Positions 1-10,200 of a DNA stretch of 64,000 nt are shown here, in pieces. A model generated the notes under the pieces. That model did not search any database. It worked only from the letters and a program-made list of their open reading frames with translations, and was not told where the DNA came from. The position numbers and the translations under genes are program-made. This DNA comes from CAIMUX01 sp964473865 (GTDB lineage Bacteria > Eisenbacteria > RBG-16-71-46 > CAIMUX01), in NCBI GenBank assembly GCA_964473865.1, contig CAYYQN010000018.1, positions 22,412 through 86,411 of the forward strand, given 5' to 3'. Each line of letters starts with the position of its first letter. Position 1 is the stretch's first letter.

Positions 1-3000
1 GGGCGATCCCGTCCAGTCGATCGATGTACTTCAAGGTGACGGTCTCGAACGCGTCGGTAGTGTGTTCGTTCTGGTGTATCTCCTGTTCGAGAGTCCGGAA
101 GATCTCCGTCCGATTGGGCCGCTGCGGCTCGACGAGCCAGTTCTCCGGATAGAGGAAGACCTTGCGCGCAGCCTCCCAGATCCGGTATCGCTTCATCCAC
201 TCCCACCATCCCCAGGCCTCGTCCTGCGGATCGATCTGTACGTCCGGCTCCAGGTTCATGCGGCACCGCTCGACGAAGATCTGCACCGCGATGTAGGCCT
301 GGATCACCCGCGTGGAGACCTCGCAGGAAGTCATCTGCACGTCGATGAGGAAGTGGTCGAAGAGCCCGTTGGTGTCGCCGTAGATCAGATTCCCGGCCGG
401 ATCGCGCCGCGCGGCGAGGTACGCCTGAAGGGCGGCCGAACGGCGATCCCGAATCGGGTTCATGACGGCGGGGGCGACCTTCAGCCAGTCGGCGTCGCCA
501 TAGCGCGCCCGGAGGACACCGAGGGCGGACGCGGCCATCGCCTCGGCGGCTGGTTCGTTCGCCGGCGTCTGCCCCCAGTTCACGATCTGGTCCCCCCGCG
601 CCCGGCCATCGGTCGCGGCGATCATCGTCTCGAGGGTGCGCAGAGCATCGTAGGTCGCGGGATGCGCGTAGTCGCCGAGGACGAAGGAAGCTCCGATGGC
701 GGCGGACAAGGAGGCGACGTCGGCAAGGGTCCACCCGGTGATGGCCGCGAGCGCTGCCTGCGCGGCGGCCTCGTTCGGGATGGTGCCGTCGTCAACTCCG
801 GCGATCAGATCGTAGAGCGTCGGAACGGCGGCGTCGGGTGGGGCGGCCGTGAATAGGCGGGCCAACTTGACCAGGAGCACGGTATTGAGAAACGTATCGA
901 TGCCCACCGCGGCTTGCGCCGCATCGACCGGAAGCCGGTCGAGGTCGACGCCGCCATAGATCGCCGGGTGGGAGACAAGCCAGGTGAGATCGAAACTGAC
1001 CAGGTGGAGCCGCTGTACGATGAGGCGCGCCTTGTCGAGAAGTTGCACGGCCAGGAACTGCTCCGCGAAGTTCGCTCGCGTCAGGTCGAGGAAGTTGCCG
1101 CCGAACTGATCGACCAGCAACGGGTCGGTCAGCGCTCCGAGCAGAGATCTGCCGAATCCCGGCGAGTGGAGCTGCCCCATGAGGAGCGCGGCCACGTCAT
1201 TGGCTATTCCGAACGTCGCCGCAGCCGCGGCGACAACCGTCCCGTCAACGTCTCCGCCGCTCGGGTGAAGAATGGCCTGGCGCACGATCTCGAGAACGGC
1301 CGCAATGGCGGTGTCGGTGACCCCGCTGGTCGCGGTCCAGGGCGGGGGAGCGAGGATGTAGGACAAGGCGTCCAGCGTGAAGCCGGACTCGCGGATTCCC
1401 TTCACCCGGGTCAGGAAGGCCAGGGTTGCGGCCGGCGAAGCGAACGGCCCGGCCAGCGCCGCCGCCACATCCGGCGCCAGCGGATCGACCAGCCTCGCCA
1501 CGCGCACCAGGTCGCCGAGCGACAGCTTCGCCGCGGCCGCGAGCTGCGCCACGCGATAGAGCCGGGACAGGTTGGCGAGGGTCAGGGTATTCGGTCCCTC
1601 CATGCCGAGAACGGCGCAGAGCCCGTTGGCGTCGGTTCCGGAGACTCCGAGCGCAGCCTGGATTGCGGAGAGATGATTGGTCAGGGTGTCGTCCGCGACC
1701 GCAGCCCCGGTCTCGAGCGCGGTGAGATCCTCATCCGGATGCTGCGCACTGACCGCCGGACCGAGGAAGACTCTCGCGTAGAGCGACGGGAGAGACGCCC
1801 CCTTCGGTCCGCGGTGGATCGCGGTGTCGATGTCCTGAAAGAACGCCAGCTGCTGGTCGACGGCCAGACCGGTGGCGTCCTGCAGCAGGCGAAAGTCACC
1901 CAGGGCGACGAGCCCGTTGGCATCGAGTGTTCCGTTGGCCACGGCCGGGGCGCGAAGGAGAAGGTCGAGTTCCCACATCTTGTACCCCGTGCCCCGCCAG
2001 AGACGGAGGAACCGGTGCGCACGATCGAGGAGGGCGGGATCCAGCGGCGCGGGGTCGAGGGTCTGGACTGAGGTGTCGCAGGTGTCGGAAACGCCCCGGA
2101 GCGTAAGATTGACTCCGCCCCGCACCCAGGCGATCTCGAGGAAGTCGAGTAGCCCCTCATAGTCCAGGGACGCCGCCTGCCGGAACCCATCCACCAGCAC
2201 GAGGGAGTTCACCGGGTCGGCCACGTTCCATACGGTGGCCGCGGGCGCGAAGTTCGCGGTGGTGATGAGCTGGACCCCGTGAGGGGGGAGCTGGAATCGT
2301 TCCGCCGCCACCGCGGTACGCGCGGCCAGACTCGGGTTGTGCAGCGGGAGAAGCGCCTGGCGCAGTTGCCAGAGCGGGATCCGGGATTCCTGGAGGTAGG
2401 TCCGCAGTTCGTCGAGGCCCTCGCTATACGGAAGCGCGTGCGGGTAATCGGCGCCGAAGAGAACGACATACGCCTCGGCATTGAAGAACTCCGGCGCAGC
2501 TCGCAGCTCTGCCGCTGTTGCGTCGGCCGAGGTCTGCTTCCAGCGAGGATTGACCGTCGAGTTCGGGTCGAGCGGAGGACTGATGGCATCGGCCAGAAGC
2601 TCGTTGACCAGGTCGATGAACGGGAGAGGAGTCTCGCTGTTCGGGCAGTTGAGCTTCAAGTGGGCGATGTCCGGTCGGCGATCGTTGAGTATGTCCAGCG
2701 CCGATCGCGGACCGACACGGCGCCGGGAAAGCCAGTCGAGGAGATCGCAGAGGTAGGCGGCCGGGCTCAGGATGGAGGTGCAGGAGTCCACCGTGCAGTA
2801 GTCCTGCGAGCCGAAGAGGGTCGCGAGCGACTGGTCCCGGTCGATCGCGTCCGTCATCGCCTGGTCGACATCGGAGAGCCGCCCCAGGGCCTGCGGCCAG
2901 ACCCCGATAGCGTCGCGATTCATCTGGGTATAGAGCGACACCAGATTCGCGTAGCGCAACGCGGCGGTGTCGTAGAGGCGGTTGGCCTCGCGATTGGCGA

Positions 3001-4672
3001 TCCCTGCTCCCGTGGCTGCGCGGAAGAACTGCTGCCGCCCCGTGGTGGCGATCTGAGTGGCGGAGGCGAACCCGAGCTGGAGGAGGGTCTCGGCGGCGTC
3101 CACTTCGGGGGTGACCCGAAGGACCCGTTGCAGGCGTTTGACCTCGGCTACCACCTCGTCGCGCCGCGCCGACGGAATGTCGGTGAAGGCGTCGGAGCCC
3201 TTCTCGTGAAGGTACGCCGCCACGTTGTGACGCACGAGGTCGAGATCGGCGTTGTGGGCGAAGAACTGACGAAGCGGCTCGCGTACGGGCGGGCTGACCG
3301 TGGCGCCGCGGGTGACCCGACTGGCGAGCGCGATCGTGGGAAAGGCCCGCGTGGCGCGGGCGTAGACCACCCGGGCGAAGACCTCGGCCGGAGTGCCGGC
3401 GGCGGACTGGTCGATCGTCGGCGGAGCCCCCGATTCCTGGACCAGAGCCAGCCAGTCCGAGGCCGTGAGGCGGGCGAGGTCGGAGAGCCTCTGGTATCTG
3501 CCCTCTGCGAACTGCGCGAGGAGGAGGCGGAGGAGCGGCACGTGATTCTTGACCATGGCTCCGAGACTCAGGGTGCGCTCGATGACGGCGGCCTCGGTTT
3601 CGCTGAGTCCGTGCGTGCCGTCTCCGAGGAGGCGCCAGAACTCGCGCATCGACTTCCGGTTCCGGGCGAGAGCCTCGGCGAACGCGCGCTGCTTCACGGG
3701 CGGGAGCTGCGCCAGGTCGAGGAGCTCGCTGAGCGTCGCCTTGCCGACCAGGTATGGCTGGTCCAGAGTATCCGCTGTCCGCAAAGACTGCATCCGCTCC
3801 ACCAGCTCGGGGATTCTCTCCCCGAGCTCCGAGCTGATGATCTCCCGCCCCACGGCGTCACTCAGGGTGTGGAGTTGCAGATCCGGCGGGAGATCGAGAA
3901 TCAGCGAGCCGACCCGGCGGGTCAGCGCATCGATGAGGGTGAACCGCTCGCTCGCGTCCAGCAGGCCGGGTGGCAGCGCGGAGGGCACCCGCTGGCGGAG
4001 AAACGCATAGAACGCGGCCGCGGGCAGGCCGTGGGCCTCTTCCAGGCGCGAGGCCATGACCACCCGCATGATCTGCTCCGGATCCCGCTTCAGACCGCGA
4101 GCCAGGAACGAAATGTCCTGATATCGATCGCTCTCGACTGCGCCGGCCGGGGAGAGCCCCTCCAAAAGCGGCTTCATCGCGCGAAGAAGCCTGGCGAACT
4201 CCGACCGGTCGCTCGGAGGATGCTGGAGATTGATCTCCAGTTCGGCGCGCGCTGCAGTCGGGGGGGACGCCAGCGGCGGTTCGAGCTCCGCGGCGGCTGC
4301 CTCGACCACGATGAGCAGCGGGCGGACCGCGGGAGGCGGTGTGTAGGAGATACGATACTCGCCCGACTCCGAAGTGCTTCCCTTGGCCAGAGCCGGCCGG
4401 TCGCGGATGCGCTGCCAGTAAACCACGATGGATGCGGCCACGGGCCGGCCCGCCTCGTCGGTCACCTTCCCGTATACCTGATAGGTCGGTCCCTTGGCCG
4501 GAGCGTCGCTCGTATCCTTCGGGGGGCCGACGCGCGACGGAACTCGAGATTCGTCGTGTCCCCGCTTCCGGGGACCACCGGCTCTCCGACCGCGCGGAAC
4601 GCTGTCCGAACGGCCGTGCTGACGGCCCTGGGAATCCTTGCGAGGGGACTTGGGGTTTCGTTGGTCCGGCAT
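1..4672 (-). CDS. Tc toxin A-like protein, N-terminal part (runs off left edge)
   Basis: Partial gene of at least 1,557 codons on the minus strand, open from the ATG at 4672 (an in-frame TAA lies at 4702) past the left edge. Residues ~64-145 look like a transthyretin/carboxypeptidase-regulatory fold (VYGKVTDEAGRPV ... GEYRISYTPP). Around residues 615-695 come the Tc hallmarks LFGSQDYC...C...LSPAAYLCDLL and RRPDIAHLKLNC, then NSETPLPFIDLVNELL. Around 800-870 is YEGLLDFLEIAWVRGG. Around 1486-1516 is WEWMKRYRIWEAARKVFLY-PENW, the ABC-toxin-N/neuraminidase-like junction, followed by a YIDRLDGIA segment. In known Tc toxins subunit A is the pentameric pore and receptor-binding chitin-binding-like shell that injects a TcC toxin. 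No signal peptide is visible, as usual for Tc proteins. TcB and TcC partners would lie outside the window. The fold assignment is firm; toxin function and target are inference. Confidence 0.88.
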   Translation of the reverse strand, partial: MPDQRNPKSPRKDSQGRQHGRSDSVPRGRRAGGPRKRGHDESRVPSRVGPPKDTSDAPAKGPTYQVYGKVTDEAGRPVAASIVVYWQRIRDRPALAKGSTSESGEYRISYTPPPAVRPLLIVVEAAAAELEPPLASPPTAARAELEINLQHPPSDRSEFARLLRAMKPLLEGLSPAGAVESDRYQDISFLARGLKRDPEQIMRVVMASRLEEAHGLPAAAFYAFLRQRVPSALPPGLLDASERFTLIDALTRRVGSLILDLPPDLQLHTLSDAVGREIISSELGERIPELVERMQSLRTADTLDQPYLVGKATLSELLDLAQLPPVKQRAFAEALARNRKSMREFWRLLGDGTHGLSETEAAVIERTLSLGAMVKNHVPLLRLLLAQFAEGRYQRLSDLARLTASDWLALVQESGAPPTIDQSAAGTPAEVFARVVYARATRAFPTIALASRVTRGATVSPPVREPLRQFFAHNADLDLVRHNVAAYLHEKGSDAFTDIPSARRDEVVAEVKRLQRVLRVTPEVDAAETLLQLGFASATQIATTGRQQFFRAATGAGIANREANRLYDTAALRYANLVSLYTQMNRDAIGVWPQALGRLSDVDQAMTDAIDRDQSLATLFGSQDYCTVDSCTSILSPAAYLCDLLDWLSRRRVGPRSALDILNDRRPDIAHLKLNCPNSETPLPFIDLVNELLADAISPPLDPNSTVNPRWKQTSADATAAELRAAPEFFNAEAYVVLFGADYPHALPYSEGLDELRTYLQESRIPLWQLRQALLPLHNPSLAARTAVAAERFQLPPHGVQLITTANFAPAATVWNVADPVNSLVLVDGFRQAASLDYEGLLDFLEIAWVRGGVNLTLRGVSDTCDTSVQTLDPAPLDPALLDRAHRFLRLWRGTGYKMWELDLLLRAPAVANGTLDANGLVALGDFRLLQDATGLAVDQQLAFFQDIDTAIHRGPKGASLPSLYARVFLGPAVSAQHPDEDLTALETGAAVADDTLTNHLSAIQAALGVSGTDANGLCAVLGMEGPNTLTLANLSRLYRVAQLAAAAKLSLGDLVRVARLVDPLAPDVAAALAGPFASPAATLAFLTRVKGIRESGFTLDALSYILAPPPWTATSGVTDTAIAAVLEIVRQAILHPSGGDVDGTVVAAAAATFGIANDVAALLMGQLHSPGFGRSLLGALTDPLLVDQFGGNFLDLTRANFAEQFLAVQLLDKARLIVQRLHLVSFDLTWLVSHPAIYGGVDLDRLPVDAAQAAVGIDTFLNTVLLVKLARLFTAAPPDAAVPTLYDLIAGVDDGTIPNEAAAQAALAAITGWTLADVASLSAAIGASFVLGDYAHPATYDALRTLETMIAATDGRARGDQIVNWGQTPANEPAAEAMAASALGVLRARYGDADWLKVAPAVMNPIRDRRSAALQAYLAARRDPAGNLIYGDTNGLFDHFLIDVQMTSCEVSTRVIQAYIAVQIFVERCRMNLEPDVQIDPQDEAWGWWEWMKRYRIWEAARKVFLYPENWLVEPQRPNRTEIFRTLEQEIHQNEHTTDAFETVTLKYIDRLDGIA

Positions 4673-5315
4673 TCGTACTCCCAGCCGATGGCCTCGGCAT
4701 TACTCTCCGCGTGTCGTGTGACGGTCCGCGAGCGCGCAAGCAGGTGGGGACACACGAGGCACACCGGTCGAGCGTGACCAAACGAGCAACAATGGTGAGC
4801 AGCACCGACATCGGACCGGGCTGCATAATAGATCAATCTTGTATAATCGCAGCGGCTGCCTAGTTCGCTCCGGAGCTTGCCTCGCAGGTCATTCCTGCAC
4901 ATCTCGCTGCGAAGCCAAGGCAGCAACACCGCATGAACATGTTCGTACAACGGCAGGTGAGCGTCAAGTTTAGATGTATAATTGACAATGAGTTACTCAG
5001 CCGCAAGAGAAGCGGTGAGCGCAATAGCCCGTGCAAACCGTTGTTGACTCACCGGGTCGTGATCCGAACGGGCGCGGCTCTGGAGTGCCCCTTGGCGTGT
5101 CAGCCAGGAGCGGCGGCGGCCCAAGCCGGGCCGCCCGGCGGAATGCCCCACGGAGGGCGCGGATGCCGCCGGATGTCGCTTGCCCCCTCTCCTCGGCGCC
5201 CACAGACTTCGGCGGGGGAGGCCGGGGAGGGGCGGTCAGGCGTATCCGCGGTGCGGATTCCGGCGTGCGAGATCGACCGACGTCCGTGCGCAATGCGGGC
5301 CGAGGAGGTGAGGAC
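4673..5315. other. Intergenic region between divergent genes
   Basis: About 640 bases between the Tc-like gene (minus) and the decarboxylase (plus). No open frame here looks coding. The stretch 4820-4990 is clearly more AT-rich than its surroundings and contains TATAAT-like hexamers at about 4841 and 4976, which could serve promoters in either direction. No matching -35 element at a good distance could be found, so no promoter is called. Confidence 0.5.
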
Positions 5316-6794
5316 ATGAGAGACGAGCAGGCAGGCAGGTCCGGAACGGGCACGGAGACAGGCGCGGTCTTTCCGCACCGGGACGAGCTCGCTCGCGTCG
5401 TCGAGATCCTCGCCGACGAGGCGCGCCACTGGTTCGAGGGCCTGGACGAGCGGCCGGTCCTGCCGCGCGGGGCCGAGGAGACGCTTGCGGGCTTCGACCA
5501 TCCGCTGCCGGAGGTGGGAATCGGCGCGGCTGCGGCCCTGCGGCAGCTCATCGACACAGGGTTCGACGCGGCGGCCGCCACCTCCGGCCCGCGCTGCTTC
5601 CACTTCGTGATCGGCGGCTGCACCCCCGCGGCGACCGGCGCCGACTGGCTCGCCGCGCTGCTCGACCAGATCACGTACACCTGGGTGACCTCGCCCCTCG
5701 GCGTCCGGCTGGAGCTGCTCAGCCTCGCGTGGCTGCGGGACCTGTTCGGGCTTCCGACCGCGGGGGGAGGGATCATGACCACCGGGGCGACTATGTCCAA
5801 CCTCGTCGGCCTCGCGGCGGCGCGGCAGTGGTGGGGGGAGCGGCTCGGCGTTGACGTCTCTGAGGCCGGTCTGGCCGGGCTTCCTCCGGTGGCGGTCTTC
5901 GCCGGCGACCACGTCCACGCGAGCACGGTCAAGGTTCTGGGCCTGCTTGGCATCGGGCGCGCGCGGATCCGCCGCTGCGTGCGGGACGCGGTGGGCCGCC
6001 TCGACCTCGACGCCCTCGCCCACGGGCTCGAGGAACTGCACGGCGCCCCCGCGATCCTCTTGGCGACGGCGGGGGAGCCGAACGCCGGGGATTTCGACCC
6101 GATCGCGCCGATGGCCGACCTGGCGGAGCGGCACGGCGCCTGGCTGCACGTCGACGGCGCCTTCGGCCTGTTCGCGCAGCTCTCGGATCGGACCCGCCAC
6201 CTCGTGCAGGGGGTCGAGCGCGCGCATTCCGTGACGGTGGACGGACACAAGTGGCTGAACGTCCCCTATGACTGCGGCATTGCGTTCGTACAGGACGCGG
6301 AGCTGCTTGTGCGCAGCTTCCGTTACACAGCCGCCTACCTCCCGCCGCCGGACGATCCGCGCCCCACACTGGGCGCCATCGGCCCGGAGAGCTCCCGCCG
6401 CGCGCGCGCCTTCGCGGTCTGGGCCACTCTGCGAGCCTACGGGCGCGAGGGGTACCGCCGCATGATCGAGGGCCACCTTGACCTGGCGCAACGGATGGCC
6501 CGCCTGGTGGACGACGATCCCTCTCTGGAGCGGCTCGCCGAAGTTCCGCTCAACATCGTCTGCTTCCGCTACAACCCCGGTGGCCGCACCGAGGAGGAGC
6601 TCAACGCGCTCAACCGGCGCCTGGGGGATGCGCTCCTCGAGGACGGCCGGTTCTTTGCGGGGACGACCAGCTACGCGGGGAAGGTCGCGCTGCGGCCCGC
6701 GGTAGCGAACTGGCGGACGCGGGCAGAGGACATCGACGTGTTCGTCGCCGCGGTACGGGAGATCGGGAGGGGGGTGGGGGGGCTTGTTGGATAG
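5316..6794 (+). CDS. Pyridoxal phosphate-dependent group II decarboxylase
   Basis: 492 residues, the usual size for group II (aromatic-L-amino-acid/glutamate-type) decarboxylases. The ATG at 5316 follows GAGGAGGTGAG (5302-5312); the 95 codons upstream in the same frame are low-complexity and do not look coding. Seen: the substrate/PLP-domain segment GPRCFHFVIGG, the TTGATMSNLVGLAAAR PLP-phosphate loop, HVDGAFG with the Asp that pairs with the pyridine nitrogen, and SVTVDGHKWLNVP, whose Lys312 should form the Schiff base. Family members remove the alpha-carboxyl group of an amino acid to give an amine and CO2 in the cytoplasm. The substrate (tyrosine, DOPA, tryptophan, glutamate, diaminobutyrate) cannot be read from the sequence. 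It stands alone, without an adjacent transporter. Confidence 0.92.
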   Translation: MRDEQAGRSGTGTETGAVFPHRDELARVVEILADEARHWFEGLDERPVLPRGAEETLAGFDHPLPEVGIGAAAALRQLIDTGFDAAAATSGPRCFHFVIGGCTPAATGADWLAALLDQITYTWVTSPLGVRLELLSLAWLRDLFGLPTAGGGIMTTGATMSNLVGLAAARQWWGERLGVDVSEAGLAGLPPVAVFAGDHVHASTVKVLGLLGIGRARIRRCVRDAVGRLDLDALAHGLEELHGAPAILLATAGEPNAGDFDPIAPMADLAERHGAWLHVDGAFGLFAQLSDRTRHLVQGVERAHSVTVDGHKWLNVPYDCGIAFVQDAELLVRSFRYTAAYLPPPDDPRPTLGAIGPESSRRARAFAVWATLRAYGREGYRRMIEGHLDLAQRMARLVDDDPSLERLAEVPLNIVCFRYNPGGRTEEELNALNRRLGDALLEDGRFFAGTTSYAGKVALRPAVANWRTRAEDIDVFVAAVREIGRGVGGLVG

Positions 6795-6911
6795 CGGCGC
6801 CTGCGTCTCTGCTGCGCAGACGAGGCCCGCCGGCGGCGGGCGCAGGCGGCCCGGTTGCGCCACTGTGCCCCGTTAGGCACACGCACCGCGAGGCCAGACG
6901 CCCTCGCCTAA

Positions 6912-7100
6912 CCCTGATCCGGCAATCCTACACGGCGCAAACCGCCTTCGGCTCGCGCCGGAGCACGCCATCTGGGGCCTTCATCGCCCTCGCCATGCTC
7001 ACATAGCGCATGGGCTATGCTCCGCGTGGCTCGGGCTGCGCGCGGCCCCGCCTGACGTGCTCCGACACGTTTTCGCTCGCGCAGGATTGCCGGATCAGGG
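6912..7100. repeat. MITE-like element with perfect 18-bp terminal inverted repeats
   Basis: 6912-6929 (CCCTGATCCGGCAATCCT) and 7083-7100 are exact reverse complements 153 bases apart. Inside lie a second pair (GGAGCACG 6960-6967 / CGTGCTCC 7056-7063) and a central hairpin around CATAGCGCATGGGCTATG, so the element is a long imperfect palindrome. It has no coding capacity. The same 18-mer occurs at 57831-57848, and CCGGATCAGGGCTGA recurs at 43831-43845. It lies between the decarboxylase and the 3' end of the metalloprotease gene, so it could also act as a transcript-end hairpin. Confidence 0.75.
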
Positions 7101-7216
7101 CTGATTCTGCACCAGGCGGCCGGTCCCGGTTGTCAGGGCCGACGGTCTTCCCTCACATGCACCACGTCGGTCGCACCGCCGGCCCCGAGCCCCAAGGTGG
7201 CAGATCGGTCCGGGAC

Positions 7217-10200
7217 CTACTGCGTCCGCACGACCTTCAGCGTACGGCTCTCCTCTCCGGCGACCAGGCGCGCGAAATAGAGCCCGGTGGCGGCGCCGCG
7301 GCCGCTGTCGTCCCGGCCGTTCCAGGTGACGGAGTGGGTCCCCGCCTCCAACACGTCCTCGCACAGCATTCGCACGCGGCGGCCGTTGATGTCGAAGACG
7401 CCCAGAGCCACCTGCGCCCGCTCCGGAAGCGCCAGCTCGAAGACGGTGGCGCCGGGGCCGGGCATGGCTCCCCGGGTGCGGAAGACCAACTGCCCGGGAG
7501 GCTCCGCGGCGGCCACCCCCGAGGTGTTGGCGTCGAGCACGTCGATCCGGTAGCCGCCGGCGGCTCCGTTCACGTTTGTCACCACCAGCCCGTACACGGC
7601 CCCGGCCGGGAAGTCGTACACCACCCGCTCGGCATGGCCCGCGCCGTGGGCGTCGCCCGAGGCGACGGCGTAGTACGACGGCTGGATCGCGTTGTCAGGC
7701 TCGAAGAGCGCAACCCCGAGGTCGATACCGGTGACAAGCGGCGTGACGACGATCTGCAGGTGAGCCGGCGCGACCTGCAGGTCGAGATCCCAGATCTGCA
7801 CCACCTCGTCCAGCACGAAGCTCCCCTGTCCGGTCTCGAGCCCGGCCAGATCGTCAAAGACCATGGAGTGCCCCGCCGCATCATCGTACGACATCGCGCG
7901 CTGTCCCGTGCCGCTGGTGCGGTCGAATCGCGGGTAGCGCGGAATGTTGGGGATGTGGCGGCCGTCGAGGGCCAGGAAGCGGATCCCCGGCCCGCTGGTG
8001 TCTTCGCCCACGTTGCAGTCGAGGTCGAATCCGGGGCAGGTCCAGATCAGGGGTTGCGACTCCGATCCCGATGCGGTGCGGACCCCGGTCACGCTCCAGA
8101 GGGGGCTGGCCGGAATGTCCGCCCAGACGACCTCGTCCGGCAGAACCACCGGGAGGTTGGGCGGGAGGGTGACGCGGGGGCCGACGCCGACGGTGTATGG
8201 TCCGCCCGAGCTGTTGTTCATGATCATGATGCAGCCGTACCAGTCGTCGGCCGGCGCGGTGTAGAGGAACCACTCGCCATCGCTTCCGCCGCCGGTGCTC
8301 CCGGCCGCGGCATTGCTGCGCGGCACGTACCGGTCACCGCCGGCCGAACTGGTGACATAGAGGCCGGCGTCCAACGGCGCCCCGGCCGTCTCGTACTGGC
8401 GGAACATGTAGGTCTGGCCCGCGAGAAGATGGGCGTCCCAGACCTTGCAGACGTGTCCGGCCGCCCAGGCGCCGTCCTCGAACCCCGACAGGAGGTCCGC
8501 TCCTTGTTCCCACTCGGTCGAATAGGAGTTGACCCCGGTTTGTCGCGCCGACCGCAGGTAGTCGGTGCTCAGGCTCGGGTTGTAGTCGGCCGCGATGAAC
8601 TCCACGTTGGAGTAGGCGCCGGAGGTCTCGAGCAGAGTCTGGAAGGTTGACTCGGCGTAGAGCTGCAGGCGCACGTCGGTGCTGGCGCCGGGCCGGACAG
8701 CGGAGACCGCCCAGTAGTTGGTGTAGGGGGCATAGCTGTAGAGCTTGAGGTCAAGGAAGCTGGCCAAGGGCGTTGCCTCGGGCAGCGCCTGCAGGGTGGG
8801 CCCGATCTGGATGGTGAAGCCTCCGTCCACCTCGGTGTTGGCCCAGACGACCAGGCCGTAGATGTCGGTGGCCGGCACGGTGTAGGTGCGAGTCTCGCTC
8901 AGGCCCGCGGGCCAGTCGTCCTCCTCCCAGACGGCGGCGGCGCGGCCGGCATGGTAGGTGCTGCCGTTGGAGCGGAAGAGGGCCATGCCCAGGTCGAGCT
9001 GGGCGTCCATTTCCAGGGCGAAGGCGATCGTCTCTCCGGCGATGAGCGGAACGTCGTAGGTCCGAACCACGTTGTAGTCCTGCCAGGCGCCGGAGCGGAC
9101 GACCCCGTCGGGGTAGAGGTTCTCGTTTCCTCCCTCGTAGGTCAGCACGTATTGACCCGTGCCCGAGGCCTTGGTGAGCTGGATGTGGTCTTCGCGAAGG
9201 TTGTTGTGGTTGTAGTCGCCCACCACAAAGTCGATCTCCTGCCCGGCGAGTGAGGAGCTGGCGCTCTCCCAGCGGTGGTTGTTGTCTGCGAACACCTCGA
9301 GCTGGTAGTTGGCTGTGCCGCGGGACCGCACCCCAATGGCGCTCCAACCCGTCCAGCGCTGGTCGGCAGAGAAGCCCCAGTCGGTGTTGGTGTGGATGAA
9401 GTATCCGTTGTGGTAGAGCTCGTAGAGATTGCGGCCGGTTCCATTGTCGTTCCAGACGGTGGCGTCGAGCAGGCCGTCGTCGTTGGCGTCCACCCAGGCC
9501 CAATGGCGCTGGGTGAAGGGACAGGGGGGACCGTCCCCCCCGGCCACCTCGTACTTCATGATGCAGTCGATGGTGGCGCAGCCTCCAACCTCGCAGTTCC
9601 CATTGGGCACGTCGTCGTTCAGGTAGCAGCTCTGGCAGATCCAGCCGCAGAGGTTGCCATTGCACTCTCCGCTGTCTCCTTCCTCGTACTCGTCGCAGGC
9701 GCCATAGCAGTGGCCCCACTCGTGCGAGTAGACCTCCCAGGTGGCGCCTTCGGGGACCTGGCAGGCGCCGCGCTCCACGCTGGCGTTGGCCCGGAAGGAG
9801 ATCTCTGCCGGCTGGAAGACGGCGATGACGTTGTTCCATCCTCCGGCCCAGCTCTGCAGCCCGAGGGTCAGGTCGTCGCTGCGGTTGCCGTCTCCGTTGG
9901 CGTCCGGCACTCCGAGAGCCGCGCAGGCGTCGTTGACCCAGGTGCCCCAGTTGGCCCCGCCCTCGACGATCGAGTAGGGGACGGTCGGGGTGTAGTAGTA
10001 GATGCCGGGGTCGTTCTCGTGGTCGAAATGGATGTAGGCGTTGGTCGGCGCGTGGTCCAGATAGTACTGCCGGGCCAGGGTCGAGCGGGAGGCCATCAGG
10101 TCGATCTCGCCGGCGCTCCAGGCGCCGCCGGAGTGATTGACGAAGATGTGCCAGATGAGCGTGTTCCCGCGAACATAGTGCGCGGTGTCGACGGTGTTGA

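Noticed and set aside
62..4777. Three long plus-strand open frames (62-856, 914-2071, 2279-4777)
   Set aside because: They are antisense to the Tc-like gene in the same codon register, Arg/Gly/Glu-rich, with no domain or ribosome site; the minus frame has clear Tc motifs.
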